The position numbers were made by a program, and so were the translations under genes. Shown piece by piece: positions 48,678 to 58,107 of a DNA stretch of 64,000 nt. The stretch's first letter is position 1. The number at the start of each line of letters is the position of its first letter. A model generated the notes under the pieces. The model saw only the letters and a list, made by a program, of their open reading frames with translations, was not told where the DNA came from and made no database searches. The stretch is taken from NCBI RefSeq assembly GCF_000733725.1, contig NZ_JMQM01000002.1:310001-374000 (forward strand), read 5' to 3'. This DNA comes from Nitratireductor basaltis. Lineage in GTDB: Bacteria; Pseudomonadota; Alphaproteobacteria; Rhizobiales; Rhizobiaceae.

Positions 48678-49085
48678 TTATTCGCTTGCAGCTTCTTCAG
48701 CAGGAGCCTCATTGGCTGCCGCTTCTGCTTCCGCTGCGGCTGCCTTGGCTTCTTCCTCGGCCTGCTTGGCAGCGTCGATACGCTCCTGAGCCTTCTTGCC
48801 CGGCTTTGCCTTGTTCGGGTTGGAACGCTCGGAGCGCTCGGCAAGGCCTGCATCTGCGAGGAAGCGCAGCACGCGGTCGGTCGGCAGCGCGCCGTTGTCG
48901 AGCCAATGCTTGATGCGCTCTTCGTTGAGCTTCACGCGCTCGCCATCCTTGGGCAGCATCGGGTTCCAGGAACCGACCTGCTCGATGAAGCGGCCGTCGC
49001 GCGGTGCGCGCACGTCAGCAATCACGACGTGGTAGTAGGGGCGCTTCTTGGAGCCCGCACGGGCCAGACGAATTTTCAGTGCCAT
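48678..49085 (-). CDS. rpsP: 30S ribosomal protein S16
   Basis: The 135-residue product has the S16 core ([36 protein letters not shown], then [18 protein letters not shown]) plus an alphaproteobacterial C-terminal extension rich in Ala, Glu and Lys. It binds 16S rRNA early in 30S assembly. It follows chorismate mutase by 87 bp. In many relatives rimM-trmD-rplS come next; here they do not, and a hairpin follows. Confidence 0.97.
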   Translation of the reverse strand: MALKIRLARAGSKKRPYYHVVIADVRAPRDGRFIEQVGSWNPMLPKDGERVKLNEERIKHWLDNGALPTDRVLRFLADAGLAERSERSNPNKAKPGKKAQERIDAAKQAEEEAKAAAAEAEAAANEAPAEEAASE

Positions 49086-49172
49086 GTTTTCTTCCTTTCG
49101 ATAATGGCTGTTTCGGTCTTGCGGACCGAGATCTGCTTTCGGGCGCTTCAGTGCCGCCCGGATAAATTCGGA

Positions 49173-49493
49173 TCAGGTGCTTACCTTCTCCCCCTCGCCG
49201 TTCCCGTGGCTCTCAGCAATCGCCTCGTGGTGGCGGATGACTTCCTTCACGATGAAGTTCAGGAATTTTTCTGCGAAGTCAGGATCGAGATTGGCGTCGT
49301 CGGCCAGACGGCGCAGACGCTCGATCTGCTGGGCCTCGCGGGCCGGGTCGGCTGGCGGAAGCTCATGCTCGGCCTTGAGGTGGCCCACCGCCTTGGTGCA
49401 ACGGAAGCGCTCGGCCAGCATATGAATAAGGGCTGCATCGATATTGTCGATCGACGCGCGCAGTTCCAGAAGCTTCGCTTTTGCCTGATCCAT
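49173..49493 (-). CDS. AroQ-type chorismate mutase
   Basis: This 106-residue all-helical protein has LRASIDNIDAALIHMLAERFRCTKAVGHLKAEHELPPADPAREAQQIERL: the conserved Arg, Asp and Lys positions of type II chorismate mutase (chorismate to prephenate). It has no prephenate dehydratase domain and no signal peptide, so it is a free-standing cytoplasmic enzyme. It lies 12 bp after ffh and before rpsP, an arrangement common in Rhizobiales. Confidence 0.9.
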   Translation of the reverse strand: MDQAKAKLLELRASIDNIDAALIHMLAERFRCTKAVGHLKAEHELPPADPAREAQQIERLRRLADDANLDPDFAEKFLNFIVKEVIRHHEAIAESHGNGEGEKVST

Positions 49494-49505
49494 GACCTTG
49501 CCCCT

Positions 49506-51068
49506 CTATTTCTTCTTCGGCAGGCCGGGAAGGCCACCGGGCAGACCCGGAAGGCCGCCGCCGCCAATGCCGGGAAGACCTTTCGGCAGGCCGCCCTGGG
49601 GCAGGCCCTTGCCAAGGCCTGATGCTTCAGCCTGCTTCTGCAGGGCTTCAAGCTGCTTGGGGTCCATCTTGGACAGGTCGGGCATGCCGCCCATTCCACC
49701 CATGCCACCCAGACCCATCTTGCCGGCCATGCCGCCCATGAGGCCGCGCATCATGCCGCCCTTCTTGCCCTTGCCGCCCATGGCTTTCATCATGTCGGCC
49801 ATCTGGCGGTGCATCTTCAGAAGCTTGTTGATCTGGGCCGCATCCGTGCCCGAACCGGCGGCAATGCGCTTCTTGCGGCTATGCTTCAGGAGTTCGGGAT
49901 TCGAACGCTCCTTCGGCGTCATCGACTGGATGATGGCAATCTGGCGGCCGAACATCTTGTCGTCGAGGCCGGCGGCAGCCATCTGGTCCTTCATCTTGCC
50001 CATGCCGGGCATCATGCCCATGATGCCACCCATGCCGCCCATTTTCTGCATCTGCGCAAGCTGATCGGCGAGGTCGTTCAGGTCGAACTTCCCCTCCTGC
50101 ATCTTCTTGGCCATTGCAGCGGCTTTTTCCTGGTCGATGGTCTCGGCAGCCTTCTCGACGAGGCTGACGATGTCGCCCATGCCCAGAATGCGGTCGGCGA
50201 TGCGCTTGGGATGAAATTCCTCCAGCGCGTCCATCTTTTCGCCGACACCGATCAGCTTGATCGGCTGGCCGGTGACCGCGCGCATGGAAAGGGCGGCACC
50301 GCCACGGCCGTCACCATCCATGCGGGTGAGAACGAGGCCGGTAATGCCGACGCGTTCATTGAAGTTGGTTGCGAGATTGACGGCGTCCTGACCGGTAAGC
50401 GAATCGGCCACCAGCAGTATTTCATGCGGATTGGCCGACTTCTTGATGTCGGCCATCTCGACCATCAGCGGCTCGTCGATATGGGTGCGACCGGCGGTAT
50501 CGAGAATGACGACGTCATGACCGCCGAGCTTAGCTGCCTGAACGGCGCGCTTGGCGATGTCGACGGGCGTCTGGCTTGGAACGATGGGCAGTGTGGCCAC
50601 ATCGATCTGTTCGCCGATCTGCCTGAGCTGTTCCTGGGCTGCCGGCCGGCGCGTGTCGAGCGAGGCCATCAGGACTTTCTTGCCCTGGCGCTCCGTCAGG
50701 CGCTTGGCGATCTTGCCGGTGGTGGTGGTCTTACCCGAACCCTGCAGGCCGACCATCATGAGGACGACCGGGGCAGGCGCATTGAGATCGATGGTCTCGC
50801 CTTCGGAGCCCAGCATCTCGACAAGCTCGTCATGGACGATCTTGACGACCATCTGGCCAGGCTTCACCGATTTCAGGACTTCTGCGCCGACGGCCTTCTG
50901 CTTCACGCGGTCGGTAAAGGAACGCACGACATCGAGCGCGACATCCGCCTCGATCAGCGCACGGCGAACCTCGCGCAGCGCAGCGGAGACATCGGCCTCC
51001 GAAAGCGCGCCGCGGCCTGTCAGGCCATTCAGGATGGAGCCAAGGCGCTCCTGAAGCGATTCAAACAT
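49506..51068 (-). CDS. ffh: Signal recognition particle GTPase Ffh
   Basis: This 520-residue protein has the N domain helical bundle, the G domain with GLQGSGKTTTTGKIA, DTAGRTHIDEPL and TRMDGDGRGGAAL, and a methionine-rich M domain (IMGMMPGMGKMKDQM, KMHRQMADMMKAMGGKG) ending in a long Gly/Leu/Pro tail. It binds signal sequences and 4.5S RNA for co-translational membrane targeting. The tail contains repeats of the GGLP kind. It starts the leftward ffh-chorismate mutase-rpsP cluster. Confidence 0.97.
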   Translation of the reverse strand: MFESLQERLGSILNGLTGRGALSEADVSAALREVRRALIEADVALDVVRSFTDRVKQKAVGAEVLKSVKPGQMVVKIVHDELVEMLGSEGETIDLNAPAPVVLMMVGLQGSGKTTTTGKIAKRLTERQGKKVLMASLDTRRPAAQEQLRQIGEQIDVATLPIVPSQTPVDIAKRAVQAAKLGGHDVVILDTAGRTHIDEPLMVEMADIKKSANPHEILLVADSLTGQDAVNLATNFNERVGITGLVLTRMDGDGRGGAALSMRAVTGQPIKLIGVGEKMDALEEFHPKRIADRILGMGDIVSLVEKAAETIDQEKAAAMAKKMQEGKFDLNDLADQLAQMQKMGGMGGIMGMMPGMGKMKDQMAAAGLDDKMFGRQIAIIQSMTPKERSNPELLKHSRKKRIAAGSGTDAAQINKLLKMHRQMADMMKAMGGKGKKGGMMRGLMGGMAGKMGLGGMGGMGGMPDLSKMDPKQLEALQKQAEASGLGKGLPQGGLPKGLPGIGGGGLPGLPGGLPGLPKKK

Positions 51069-51302
51069 CCGCGTTCCTCATGATCTCGAGTCAGTCTGAC
51101 CCGAGAAGTAATGGTTCCGCGCGGCGCCTTAAACCCTTGCGAACAGCCGAAAAGCACCCGGGGGCGCATCGCGCTGCCGGGTGTTGACCTCCAGGATCAC
51201 CATCGATGTCATCGAAGACAGGCGCCCTGGTCGGTTGCTCGGAGTTTGCACTCGTCGCGGAAAGTTCAGCGCTCTAAACAGGAATTGCGCGCTTGAGTCA
51301 AG

Positions 51303-51337
51303 AAAAACGCCACCGGAGGGGATCCGGCGGCGCTTTT
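51303..51337. terminator. Bidirectional hairpin between ffh upstream region and the SH3 gene
   Basis: A 10-bp stem (CGCCACCGGA / TCCGGCGGCG, one G-U on one strand) is flanked by five A and four T. It lies just past the stop of the leftward SH3 gene and would terminate it on the minus strand (T run of five). The remaining 51069-51302 stretch shows no gene. Confidence 0.8.
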
Positions 51338-51355
51338 AGCTCAAGTTGGAACCGA

Positions 51356-52033
51356 TTAACGCATCACATAGACGATGCGGCGGCTCTCCGGCTCAACCAG
51401 TACCGGCTGACCGTTCACATAGACATAGCGATATTCGTAGTCCGGGATCTCACGGATCTCGACGGTCTCCGGCAGGCCTGCGCCGACAACAACCTCACCT
51501 TCCAGATAGACCGGTTCGACGGCATTGGACTGGACATAGGTGCGAACCTCGGCCGGTGGTGCGGAGATCGTATCGACTGCGCCACCTGCAACAGCACCTG
51601 CTGCGCCGCCAACCACTGCGCCGACCGGGCCGCCGATGATGGCACCGGCTACGGCGCCTGTCGTTGCGCCTGTTGCCGCACCTGCACCGGTGCTGGCGGT
51701 CGATTCATAGGTCACGGCAGGAACGGCGGTTGCCGGACGCTCGGTCAGGACAACGGTTTCGCCCGTGTCGAACGAAGCGGTCAGGTAGTCGGAATAGGCC
51801 CAGCCTTCAATGCCGTCGTGGGACACGCGGCACCACTTGCTGCCATCAATGCAGCCGCCGACATTGGTGTCTTCGCTGGCACCAATCACGCCAACCACCT
51901 CATATTGGGGGCCGGGGCCGGAGCGGATGTTCAGGTCGGTCGTGGCCTTGGCCATGACTTCCGCAGAAGCGATGCCGGACATTGCTACAAGTGCTGCGCC
52001 GGCGATGCCGGATTTGAGTGCGATGGACTTCAT
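51356..52033 (-). CDS. Periplasmic SH3 domain / DUF1236 protein
   Basis: The 225-residue product has a signal peptide (MKSIALKSGIAGAALVAMS, cut after IASA), a bacterial SH3 domain (TTDLNIRSGPGPQYEVVGVI to WAYSDYL, about 27-95), a Gly/Ala-rich stretch with glycine-zipper character (about 125-165) and a C-terminal DUF1236-type tail (YVYVNGQPVLVEPESRRIVYVMR). Such proteins sit in the periplasm or envelope, perhaps binding peptidoglycan. GGAGAA precedes the ATG at 52031-52033; a longer frame upstream is unlikely. Confidence 0.88.
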   Translation of the reverse strand: MKSIALKSGIAGAALVAMSGIASAEVMAKATTDLNIRSGPGPQYEVVGVIGASEDTNVGGCIDGSKWCRVSHDGIEGWAYSDYLTASFDTGETVVLTERPATAVPAVTYESTASTGAGAATGATTGAVAGAIIGGPVGAVVGGAAGAVAGGAVDTISAPPAEVRTYVQSNAVEPVYLEGEVVVGAGLPETVEIREIPDYEYRYVYVNGQPVLVEPESRRIVYVMR

Positions 52034-52228
52034 GGGAGTTCTCCTTCTCCAGAGCTGATGAGCCATCGAACAACCTGGATTGCATTCCGGTTCCCTGTGT
52101 CTCGAAGAAGTCACGCCTCAAGCACAATCGCGCCGCAATTTGTCGTCATCTGCCGCACTTAAGGTGACTTTGTGCCCGAAGGCTGGCAACATCGCGCCAA
52201 ATCAATTTCATCGATCAAGGAGAGAATC

Positions 52229-53044
52229 ATGGCTTTGCGGGGCAGGATGGCACTTGCTGCCACTGTGGTAGCAGGTGCGTTGCTTGCATCAGGTGGGGCA
52301 TATGCAGCGCAATGTGGCAACAACGCTGCAGGTTTTGAAAACTGGAAGGCGCAGTTCACCCAGGAAGCGGCAGCACGTGGTGTCGGCCAGCGTGCATTGG
52401 GCGCGTTGAAGAGCACGCGCTATGCGTCCAAGACGATCGCAGCCGACCGCGGCCAGAAAAGCTTCAAGCTCTCGCTGAACAGTTTCATGCAGAAGCGGGG
52501 CGCCAATGCGATCATCTCGCGTGGCAAAAGCATGAAGAAGAAGCACGGCAAGATGCTTTCCAATATCGAGCGTCGCTACGGTGTGCCGGCTGGCCCGCTT
52601 CTGGCGATCTGGGGCATGGAAACCGGTTTCGGTGGCTTTCTTGGCAACCAGAACATCCTGTCTGCGGTGGCAACGCTTGCCTATGACTGCCGCCGTTCGG
52701 AGTTCTTTACAGGCCATCTCTATGGCGCGCTGACCATGATCGATCGCGGCATGATGAGCGCCGATGCCAAGGGTGCGGCCCATGGCGAGATCGGTCAGAC
52801 TCAGTTCCTGCCGGGAAATGCACTGAAATACGGCGTTGACGGCAATGGCGATGGCCGCGTGGACATGATCCGCTCGTCTGCGGACGCGCTCGCTTCCACC
52901 GCCAACTTCCTACGCGCCCATGGCTGGCGTGCCGGTGCTGGCTACCAGCCGGGTCAGCCAAACTTCCGCGCGATCCAGGGCTGGAACGCAGCCAGCGTCT
53001 ATCAGCAGGCCATCGCCATCATAGCCAAGGAAATCGATGGGTGA
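52229..53044 (+). CDS. MltB-type lytic murein transglycosylase
   Basis: This 271-residue exported protein has a signal peptide (about 1-26), the catalytic Glu131 in LAIWGMETGFGGFLGN, and downstream GEIGQTQFLPGNALKYGVDGNGDGRVDM, typical of the SLT_2/MltB family. It cleaves peptidoglycan to anhydromuropeptides in the periplasm. No lipobox is visible, so it is soluble rather than a lipoprotein. AAGGAG precedes the ATG at 52229. It is divergent from the SH3 gene and followed by tandem repeats. Confidence 0.92.
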   Translation: MALRGRMALAATVVAGALLASGGAYAAQCGNNAAGFENWKAQFTQEAAARGVGQRALGALKSTRYASKTIAADRGQKSFKLSLNSFMQKRGANAIISRGKSMKKKHGKMLSNIERRYGVPAGPLLAIWGMETGFGGFLGNQNILSAVATLAYDCRRSEFFTGHLYGALTMIDRGMMSADAKGAAHGEIGQTQFLPGNALKYGVDGNGDGRVDMIRSSADALASTANFLRAHGWRAGAGYQPGQPNFRAIQGWNAASVYQQAIAIIAKEIDG

Positions 53045-53045
53045 G

Positions 53046-53291
53046 GAGCGTTCCGCGCAGCGGACAGAAAGCCAATGATTTGGCTTTCTGAGCGACGAAC
53101 GCCCGGAGCCATAGCGTAGGGCCGGCAGAGCGTTCCGCGCAGCGGACAGAAAGCCAATGATTTGGCTTTCTGAGCGACGAACGCCCGGAGCCATAGCGTA
53201 GGGCCGGCAGAGCGTTCCGCGCAGCGGACAGAAAGCCAATGATTTGGCTTTCTGAGCGCCAAACGCCCGGAGCCATAGCGCAGGGCCGGCG
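53046..53291. repeat. Three tandem 82-bp repeats, each with a hairpin
   Basis: Units start at 53046, 53128 and 53210. The first two are identical; the third differs at four positions. Each has an 11-bp perfect inverted repeat (CAGAAAGCCAA / TTGGCTTTCTG with a 4-base loop) at 53065-53090, 53147-53172 and 53229-53254, and a smaller CCGC/GCGG hairpin before it. They fill the gap between the transglycosylase and argG terminators. Because 82 is not a multiple of three, translated frames rotate; these translations are not genes. Confidence 0.92.
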
Positions 53292-53318
53292 GAGCGGTCG
53301 GCTCGATATGCGACAAAG

Positions 53319-53349
53319 AAAAAGCCGGGGGCTTCGCCTCCGGCTTTTT
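53319..53349. terminator. Bidirectional terminator between the transglycosylase and argG
   Basis: A 9-bp stem (GCCGGGGGC / GCCTCCGGC, one G-U) with a 3-base loop is flanked by five A and five T, so it can end argG from the right and the transglycosylase transcript from the left. Confidence 0.9.
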
Positions 53350-53373
53350 CGTTGAGTGCTTGAGGCTGCCGGA

Positions 53374-54597
<1,224 letters not shown>

Positions 54598-54744
54598 GGT
54601 CTTTTCCGGTATTGTGGTGCCTGGTGCCCCAGATCGCCTTGGCGGCGAGTGAAGAATTCGGCCCGACTTTTATCAGGAAAAGACGCGGGAGCAAGACAGG
54701 CTGCCTGCGCAAGGAGTTTGGGGCGCCGAAGCGCCCCGAGAGTA

Positions 54745-55245
54745 TCACTGGCAGTTCTGGATCGCGTTGAGTGCGGCCGTGATGCCGGAGAGCGAGAAGG
54801 TGTAGCCGGTGTCGTTGCCACGACCGGACTTCGCTGCCACCTTCATGTCAGTTCCTGCCTTCATGGCTGCCACGAGCTGCGGCTCTTCGGCGGCATTTTC
54901 CAGCCATGCGGATTTGCCCTGGGTAAACATGGCAAAGCTGCGGCTGCCAACGGTGACGGTTACCTTGGAACCTTCCTGCAGGGTGTAGTCGGCGATGAAT
55001 TGGGGCTCATAGGCAACGTTCTGGCCCGGCTTCTGGCTGACGAAGAAGAAGATGTCGCCGTGATTGAGGCTCGCCGGGGTCTTTTCCTTCGGAACGCTCA
55101 TGACATAGCAAACCTTGCCGTTGTCGGACTGGTAGCTGTAGACGCCCCAGTCATTGTGCTGGGAAACTGCCTTTGCCTGAGCGAATGCCGAACCACCCGT
55201 GGCGACAGCGGCGAGAAGAATGAGCGACGAGATAATTCCACGCAT
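54745..55245 (-). CDS. Invasion-associated locus B (IalB) family protein
   Basis: The 166-residue product has a signal peptide (MRGIISSLILLAAVATGGSAFA) and the IalB pattern: NDWGVYSYQSDNGKVCYVMSVPKEKTP, IFFFVSQKPGQN and WLENAAEEPQLVAAMKAG. IalB was named for erythrocyte invasion by Bartonella, but the family is widespread in free-living Rhizobiales and its function there is unknown. The ATG at 55243-55245 begins the signal peptide; a longer frame upstream is not family-like. Only an A-rich stretch precedes the ATG, no clear ribosome-binding site. Confidence 0.9.
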   Translation of the reverse strand: MRGIISSLILLAAVATGGSAFAQAKAVSQHNDWGVYSYQSDNGKVCYVMSVPKEKTPASLNHGDIFFFVSQKPGQNVAYEPQFIADYTLQEGSKVTVTVGSRSFAMFTQGKSAWLENAAEEPQLVAAMKAGTDMKVAAKSGRGNDTGYTFSLSGITAALNAIQNCQ

Positions 55246-55501
55246 TTTTTTTAACCGTATCTTTGTCTGCCGTGAATGACGAGTGCGGGACGGGAAGTGT
55301 GTGTCCGCGATGAAGTTCACTTCATCATTATTTAATCAGGGTTACCAAAGGGTGAAGCGGCATCCGCACCTGCCACATCGGCCCCCAAAGTTTTTGAACT
55401 GACGCTCATTGAGAACGCCCCGAATGCCCCATTCCCTTGGTTCAACCGGATGAAAAAGGCAAGATTTTGACTGGGTTCCAGCGAGGCGTTTACGCGAATT
55501 G

Positions 55502-55879
55502 TCAGTTTGGTCCGTCTTCCAGCGCCTGGCGGGCGGCAAGACGGTGGGCCGGCGTGATGTGGCTGCGCACCATATTGAGAGCGGCAGCCAGGACCGCGGC
55601 ATCGTCGGTGAAGCCGAGGCCCAGGATCACATCCGGTATCGTGTCGAAGGGGAGCACGAAATAGGCCAGTGCCGCCAGCAGAACAGCCCGCACGCGAGCA
55701 GGCGTCTGGCGGTCGAGCGCGCAGTAATAGCCGGCCACGAGATCTTCCATGAACGGGAGCTGGCGCGCAGCCTTGGTGGCGGTCTTCCAGAACTTTGCCC
55801 TTACCCGCTCTTCGCGCGTCTGGTTCTCGCGCTCATCGCCGGGCTCGAGAATCTCGCCAATTTTCACATCGTCCATCAT
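55502..55879 (-). CDS. YkvA family (DUF1232) protein
   Basis: This encodes 125 residues with the DUF1232 core VRAVLLAALAYFVLPFDTIPDVILGLGFTDDAAVLAAAL, which forms one or two hydrophobic helices; the N-terminal half is charged. The function is unknown, possibly membrane-associated. It is 43 bp after the pterin dehydratase gene on the same strand, so they may be cotranscribed. Confidence 0.88.
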   Translation of the reverse strand: MMDDVKIGEILEPGDERENQTREERVRAKFWKTATKAARQLPFMEDLVAGYYCALDRQTPARVRAVLLAALAYFVLPFDTIPDVILGLGFTDDAAVLAAALNMVRSHITPAHRLAARQALEDGPN

Positions 55880-55922
55880 GACATTTCATGTGGGGGGCAA
55901 CGCCGTATATGCAAGACCGGGA

Positions 55923-56216
55923 TCACGGGGCGATCCTGTCGATCGCCTGGGCCATGGCGATGTCGCGCGTGCTCAAGCCGCCAGCATCATGGGTCGTGAG
56001 CCGGATATCCACGCGGTTATAGACATTCTTCCATTCGGGATGGTGGTCCATCTTTTCTGCGATCAGAGCAACGCGAGTCATGAAGGCGAAGGCTGCCGAG
56101 AAGTCGGAAAAGCGGAAGCCGCGGACAATGGCATCGCCAGCCGTTTCCACTTCCCAGCCGTCAAGTTCGCTAAGCTTTTCCTTAGCGGTCTTGGGGTCGA
56201 GCTTTTCCACAGTCAT
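55923..56216 (-). CDS. phhB: Pterin-4a-carbinolamine dehydratase
   Basis: This 97-residue protein matches PCD/DCo[42 protein letters not shown] with the catalytic His pair, and [20 protein letters not shown]. It recycles 4a-hydroxy-tetrahydropterin, usually for phenylalanine hydroxylase; no phhA is in the window. The ATG at 56214-56216 (MTVEKLD) gives the family length; a longer in-frame start would overlap the divergent phosphatase gene. Confidence 0.93.
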   Translation of the reverse strand: MTVEKLDPKTAKEKLSELDGWEVETAGDAIVRGFRFSDFSAAFAFMTRVALIAEKMDHHPEWKNVYNRVDIRLTTHDAGGLSTRDIAMAQAIDRIAP

Positions 56217-56259
56217 GCTATAAGTGCTCCATATCAATTGCTCGTTTCGGGATAGCCGC

Positions 56260-56778
56260 TTGTCCGACAGTTCCATTTCAGTGCTTTTCGTCTGCCTTGG
56301 CAATATCTGCCGTTCACCCCTGGCCGAGGGTGTTTTTCGCGACGTTCTCGACGAGCATGGCCTGGGCGACCGTTTCCGGTTGGACTCGGCAGGAACGGGG
56401 GCATGGCATATCGGAGCAGCGCCCGACCGGCGTGCAATTGCCGTTGCTGCCCGTCACGGCGTGGATATCAGCGGGTTGCGCGGCAGGCAGGTGGAACCTG
56501 CGGATTTCAGTCGCTTTGACCATGTCATGTGCATGGATGCGCGTAATCTGCGGGTCCTGCGCCAGCTCAGCCCGCTGAATGCGCCCACCAAGGCACATCT
56601 CTTCATGGAATATGCGGGCTTGGGCGAGGTGGACGTGCCCGATCCCTTTTATGGCAGCGATGAGGGCTTTGAGACCGTCTATCAGATGATCCGCGAAGCA
56701 TCGGAAGCGCTGGCCACCAGATTTGCCGAACGTGAAGGCTCGGCACTGATGAGAGGCCAGGCTTCCTCGATAACGTAG
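56260..56778 (+). CDS. Low-molecular-weight protein tyrosine phosphatase
   Basis: The protein of about 172 residues has the CX5R-S signature at the N-terminus ([19 protein letters not shown]; Cys12 and Arg18 counted from the TTG start) and the catalytic Asp in [14 protein letters not shown]. It dephosphorylates tyrosine in cytoplasmic proteins, or acts in polysaccharide control in some bacteria. The start is uncertain: TTG at 56260 is preferred; GTG at 56224 or 56284 are alternatives. Its last 97 bp overlap the convergent thpR gene. Confidence 0.9.
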   Translation: MSDSSISVLFVCLGNICRSPLAEGVFRDVLDEHGLGDRFRLDSAGTGAWHIGAAPDRRAIAVAARHGVDISGLRGRQVEPADFSRFDHVMCMDARNLRVLRQLSPLNAPTKAHLFMEYAGLGEVDVPDPFYGSDEGFETVYQMIREASEALATRFAEREGSALMRGQASSIT

Positions 56779-57278
56779 GGTCCACCGCCGACCGAATCTC
56801 TCGACGACATCAGGACAAAGCGCCCGACCCGGAAGGGGAGAGTTTGGAAATTTCCGCGCGCGGACAGGTAATGCGCGACCGCATGAGGGCTGGCATTGCG
56901 CAGTCTCGCCAGTGTGACATGGGGCGTAAATTTCCGTGGATCCGGGCTCAGGCCAAGTCTCTGGCAGATGCGGGCGATTTCGCCTTGCAGCGCGTGTAGA
57001 TCCGGTGAGGCTGCAACGCCTGCCCATATGGAATGTGGTTTTTTCTGCCCGAATGCACCGACGCCCGAAAGCGTCAGATTGAAGGAGGGCCGCCGAATTC
57101 TGTCCAACGCATTGGCGACCTCGTCGGCGACGTGACCTTCCACGTCTCCAATGAATCGCAATGTCAGATGGTAGTTTTCGACATCGATCCAGCGGGCTCC
57201 GGGCAGACCACCTCGCAGGAGCGAGAGTGATAGCGCGGCATCGCGCGGAATCTCGAGGGCGGAAAACAGGCGCGGCAT
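56682..57278 (-). CDS. thpR: RNA 2',3'-cyclic phosphodiesterase ThpR (2H family)
   Basis: This 198-residue protein has the two HxT motifs of the 2H phosphoesterase fold: YHLTLRFIG (His37, Thr39) and FTPHVTLARL (His120, Thr122). It opens RNA 2',3'-cyclic phosphates or acts as a 2'-5' ligase. The ATG at 57276-57278 (MPRLFSALEIP) is the conserved start. Its C-terminal 97 bp lie antisense to the end of the phosphatase gene. That tail (after about residue 165) is low-complexity Ser/Ala-rich. Confidence 0.92.
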   Translation of the reverse strand: MPRLFSALEIPRDAALSLSLLRGGLPGARWIDVENYHLTLRFIGDVEGHVADEVANALDRIRRPSFNLTLSGVGAFGQKKPHSIWAGVAASPDLHALQGEIARICQRLGLSPDPRKFTPHVTLARLRNASPHAVAHYLSARGNFQTLPFRVGRFVLMSSRDSVGGGPYVIEEAWPLISAEPSRSANLVASASDASRII

Positions 57279-57318
57279 AAGCGACCTCCCCGAATCTCTA
57301 TGTCTGACAGGAATCGAA

Positions 57319-58026
57319 TCATTCTTCCGTGGGCTGGGCAAGCTGTTTTTCGTTTGGCTCAGAGTTGTCCGCAGCCTGTTGATCGAGAAGCTCTTCCACA
57401 TGGGGAAGGAGGTTCTCGACAATACGCGCAACACCCTTCTCGTTTGGATGCATGCCGTCGGAAAGCAGCAGGTCGCGTTCGGCTGCCACGCCTTCCATGT
57501 AGAAGGGCATCAGCGCCACCTGTTTTTCTTCCGCAAGGTTTGGAAAGATGGCGTTGAACCTCTCCTGATAATCTGCGCCCAGATTGGGTGCGGCATACAT
57601 ACCGGCCAGGAGCACGATCTGCCCGCGCGTCTTCAGCCGGTCGATGATCTGGGCCAGGTTCTTCCTTGTCGCCTCGGGCGTGATGCCGCGCAGCATGTCA
57701 TTGGCGCCGAGTTCCACGATCACGAGATCGGCTTCCTGCGGAACGGACCAGTCGAGACGCGAAAGTCCGCCGGACGTGGTGTCCCCCGACACGCCGGCAT
57801 TCGCAACTTCCACGTCATAGCCGTTGGCGCGCAGGGCTTCCTCGAGCCGATCCGGCACGCTTTCGCCCGGAGGCAATTGGTAGCCGGCCATCAGGCTGTC
57901 GCCGAGCGCGACAATGCGCACGGGTTCCGCTCTTGCAGCCGTGCAAAAGGCCGCGAAGACCGCGACAAGTAGCAGCAATGGCAGGTTCCTGGCGATTTTA
58001 AACGAAGCCGAGTCTTTCAATAACAT
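57319..58026 (-). CDS. tesA: Periplasmic arylesterase / thioesterase I, SGNH (GDSL) family
   Basis: The 235-residue protein has a signal peptide (about 1-33), the SGNH blocks IVALGDSLMAGYQLP (Ser44), VSGDTTSGGL, VIVELGANDMLRG (Asn109) and SDGMHPNEKG (Asp190, His193), plus a polar Gln/Glu-rich C-terminal tail. It hydrolyses esters or acyl-CoA in the periplasm. It is divergent from ybbA, the same neighbourhood as tesA-ybbA-ybbP in enterobacteria. The ATG at 58024-58026 is preferred; one 3 codons upstream is also possible. Confidence 0.93.
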   Translation of the reverse strand: MLLKDSASFKIARNLPLLLLVAVFAAFCTAARAEPVRIVALGDSLMAGYQLPPGESVPDRLEEALRANGYDVEVANAGVSGDTTSGGLSRLDWSVPQEADLVIVELGANDMLRGITPEATRKNLAQIIDRLKTRGQIVLLAGMYAAPNLGADYQERFNAIFPNLAEEKQVALMPFYMEGVAAERDLLLSDGMHPNEKGVARIVENLLPHVEELLDQQAADNSEPNEKQLAQPTEE

Positions 58027-58107
58027 CTGGCACATCCCATATTTGCCGGGTTCCAATGTCAGCACTGAAGCGCCCGACCCTTTTTGCCTATATAGGACGA
58101 CCCGCCC

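Noticed and set aside
53046-53291. CRISPR array
   Set aside because: The units are contiguous with no unique spacers, and no cas genes are near.
53002-53316. Short minus-strand proteins with repeated KPNHWLSVRCAERS-like sequence
   Set aside because: They come from the 82-bp tandem repeat read in rotating frames. No start signals and no coding logic.
55328-55347. CtrA-like TTAA half-sites near the IalB gene
   Set aside because: The spacing and second half-site do not fit TTAA-N7-TTAAC well enough.
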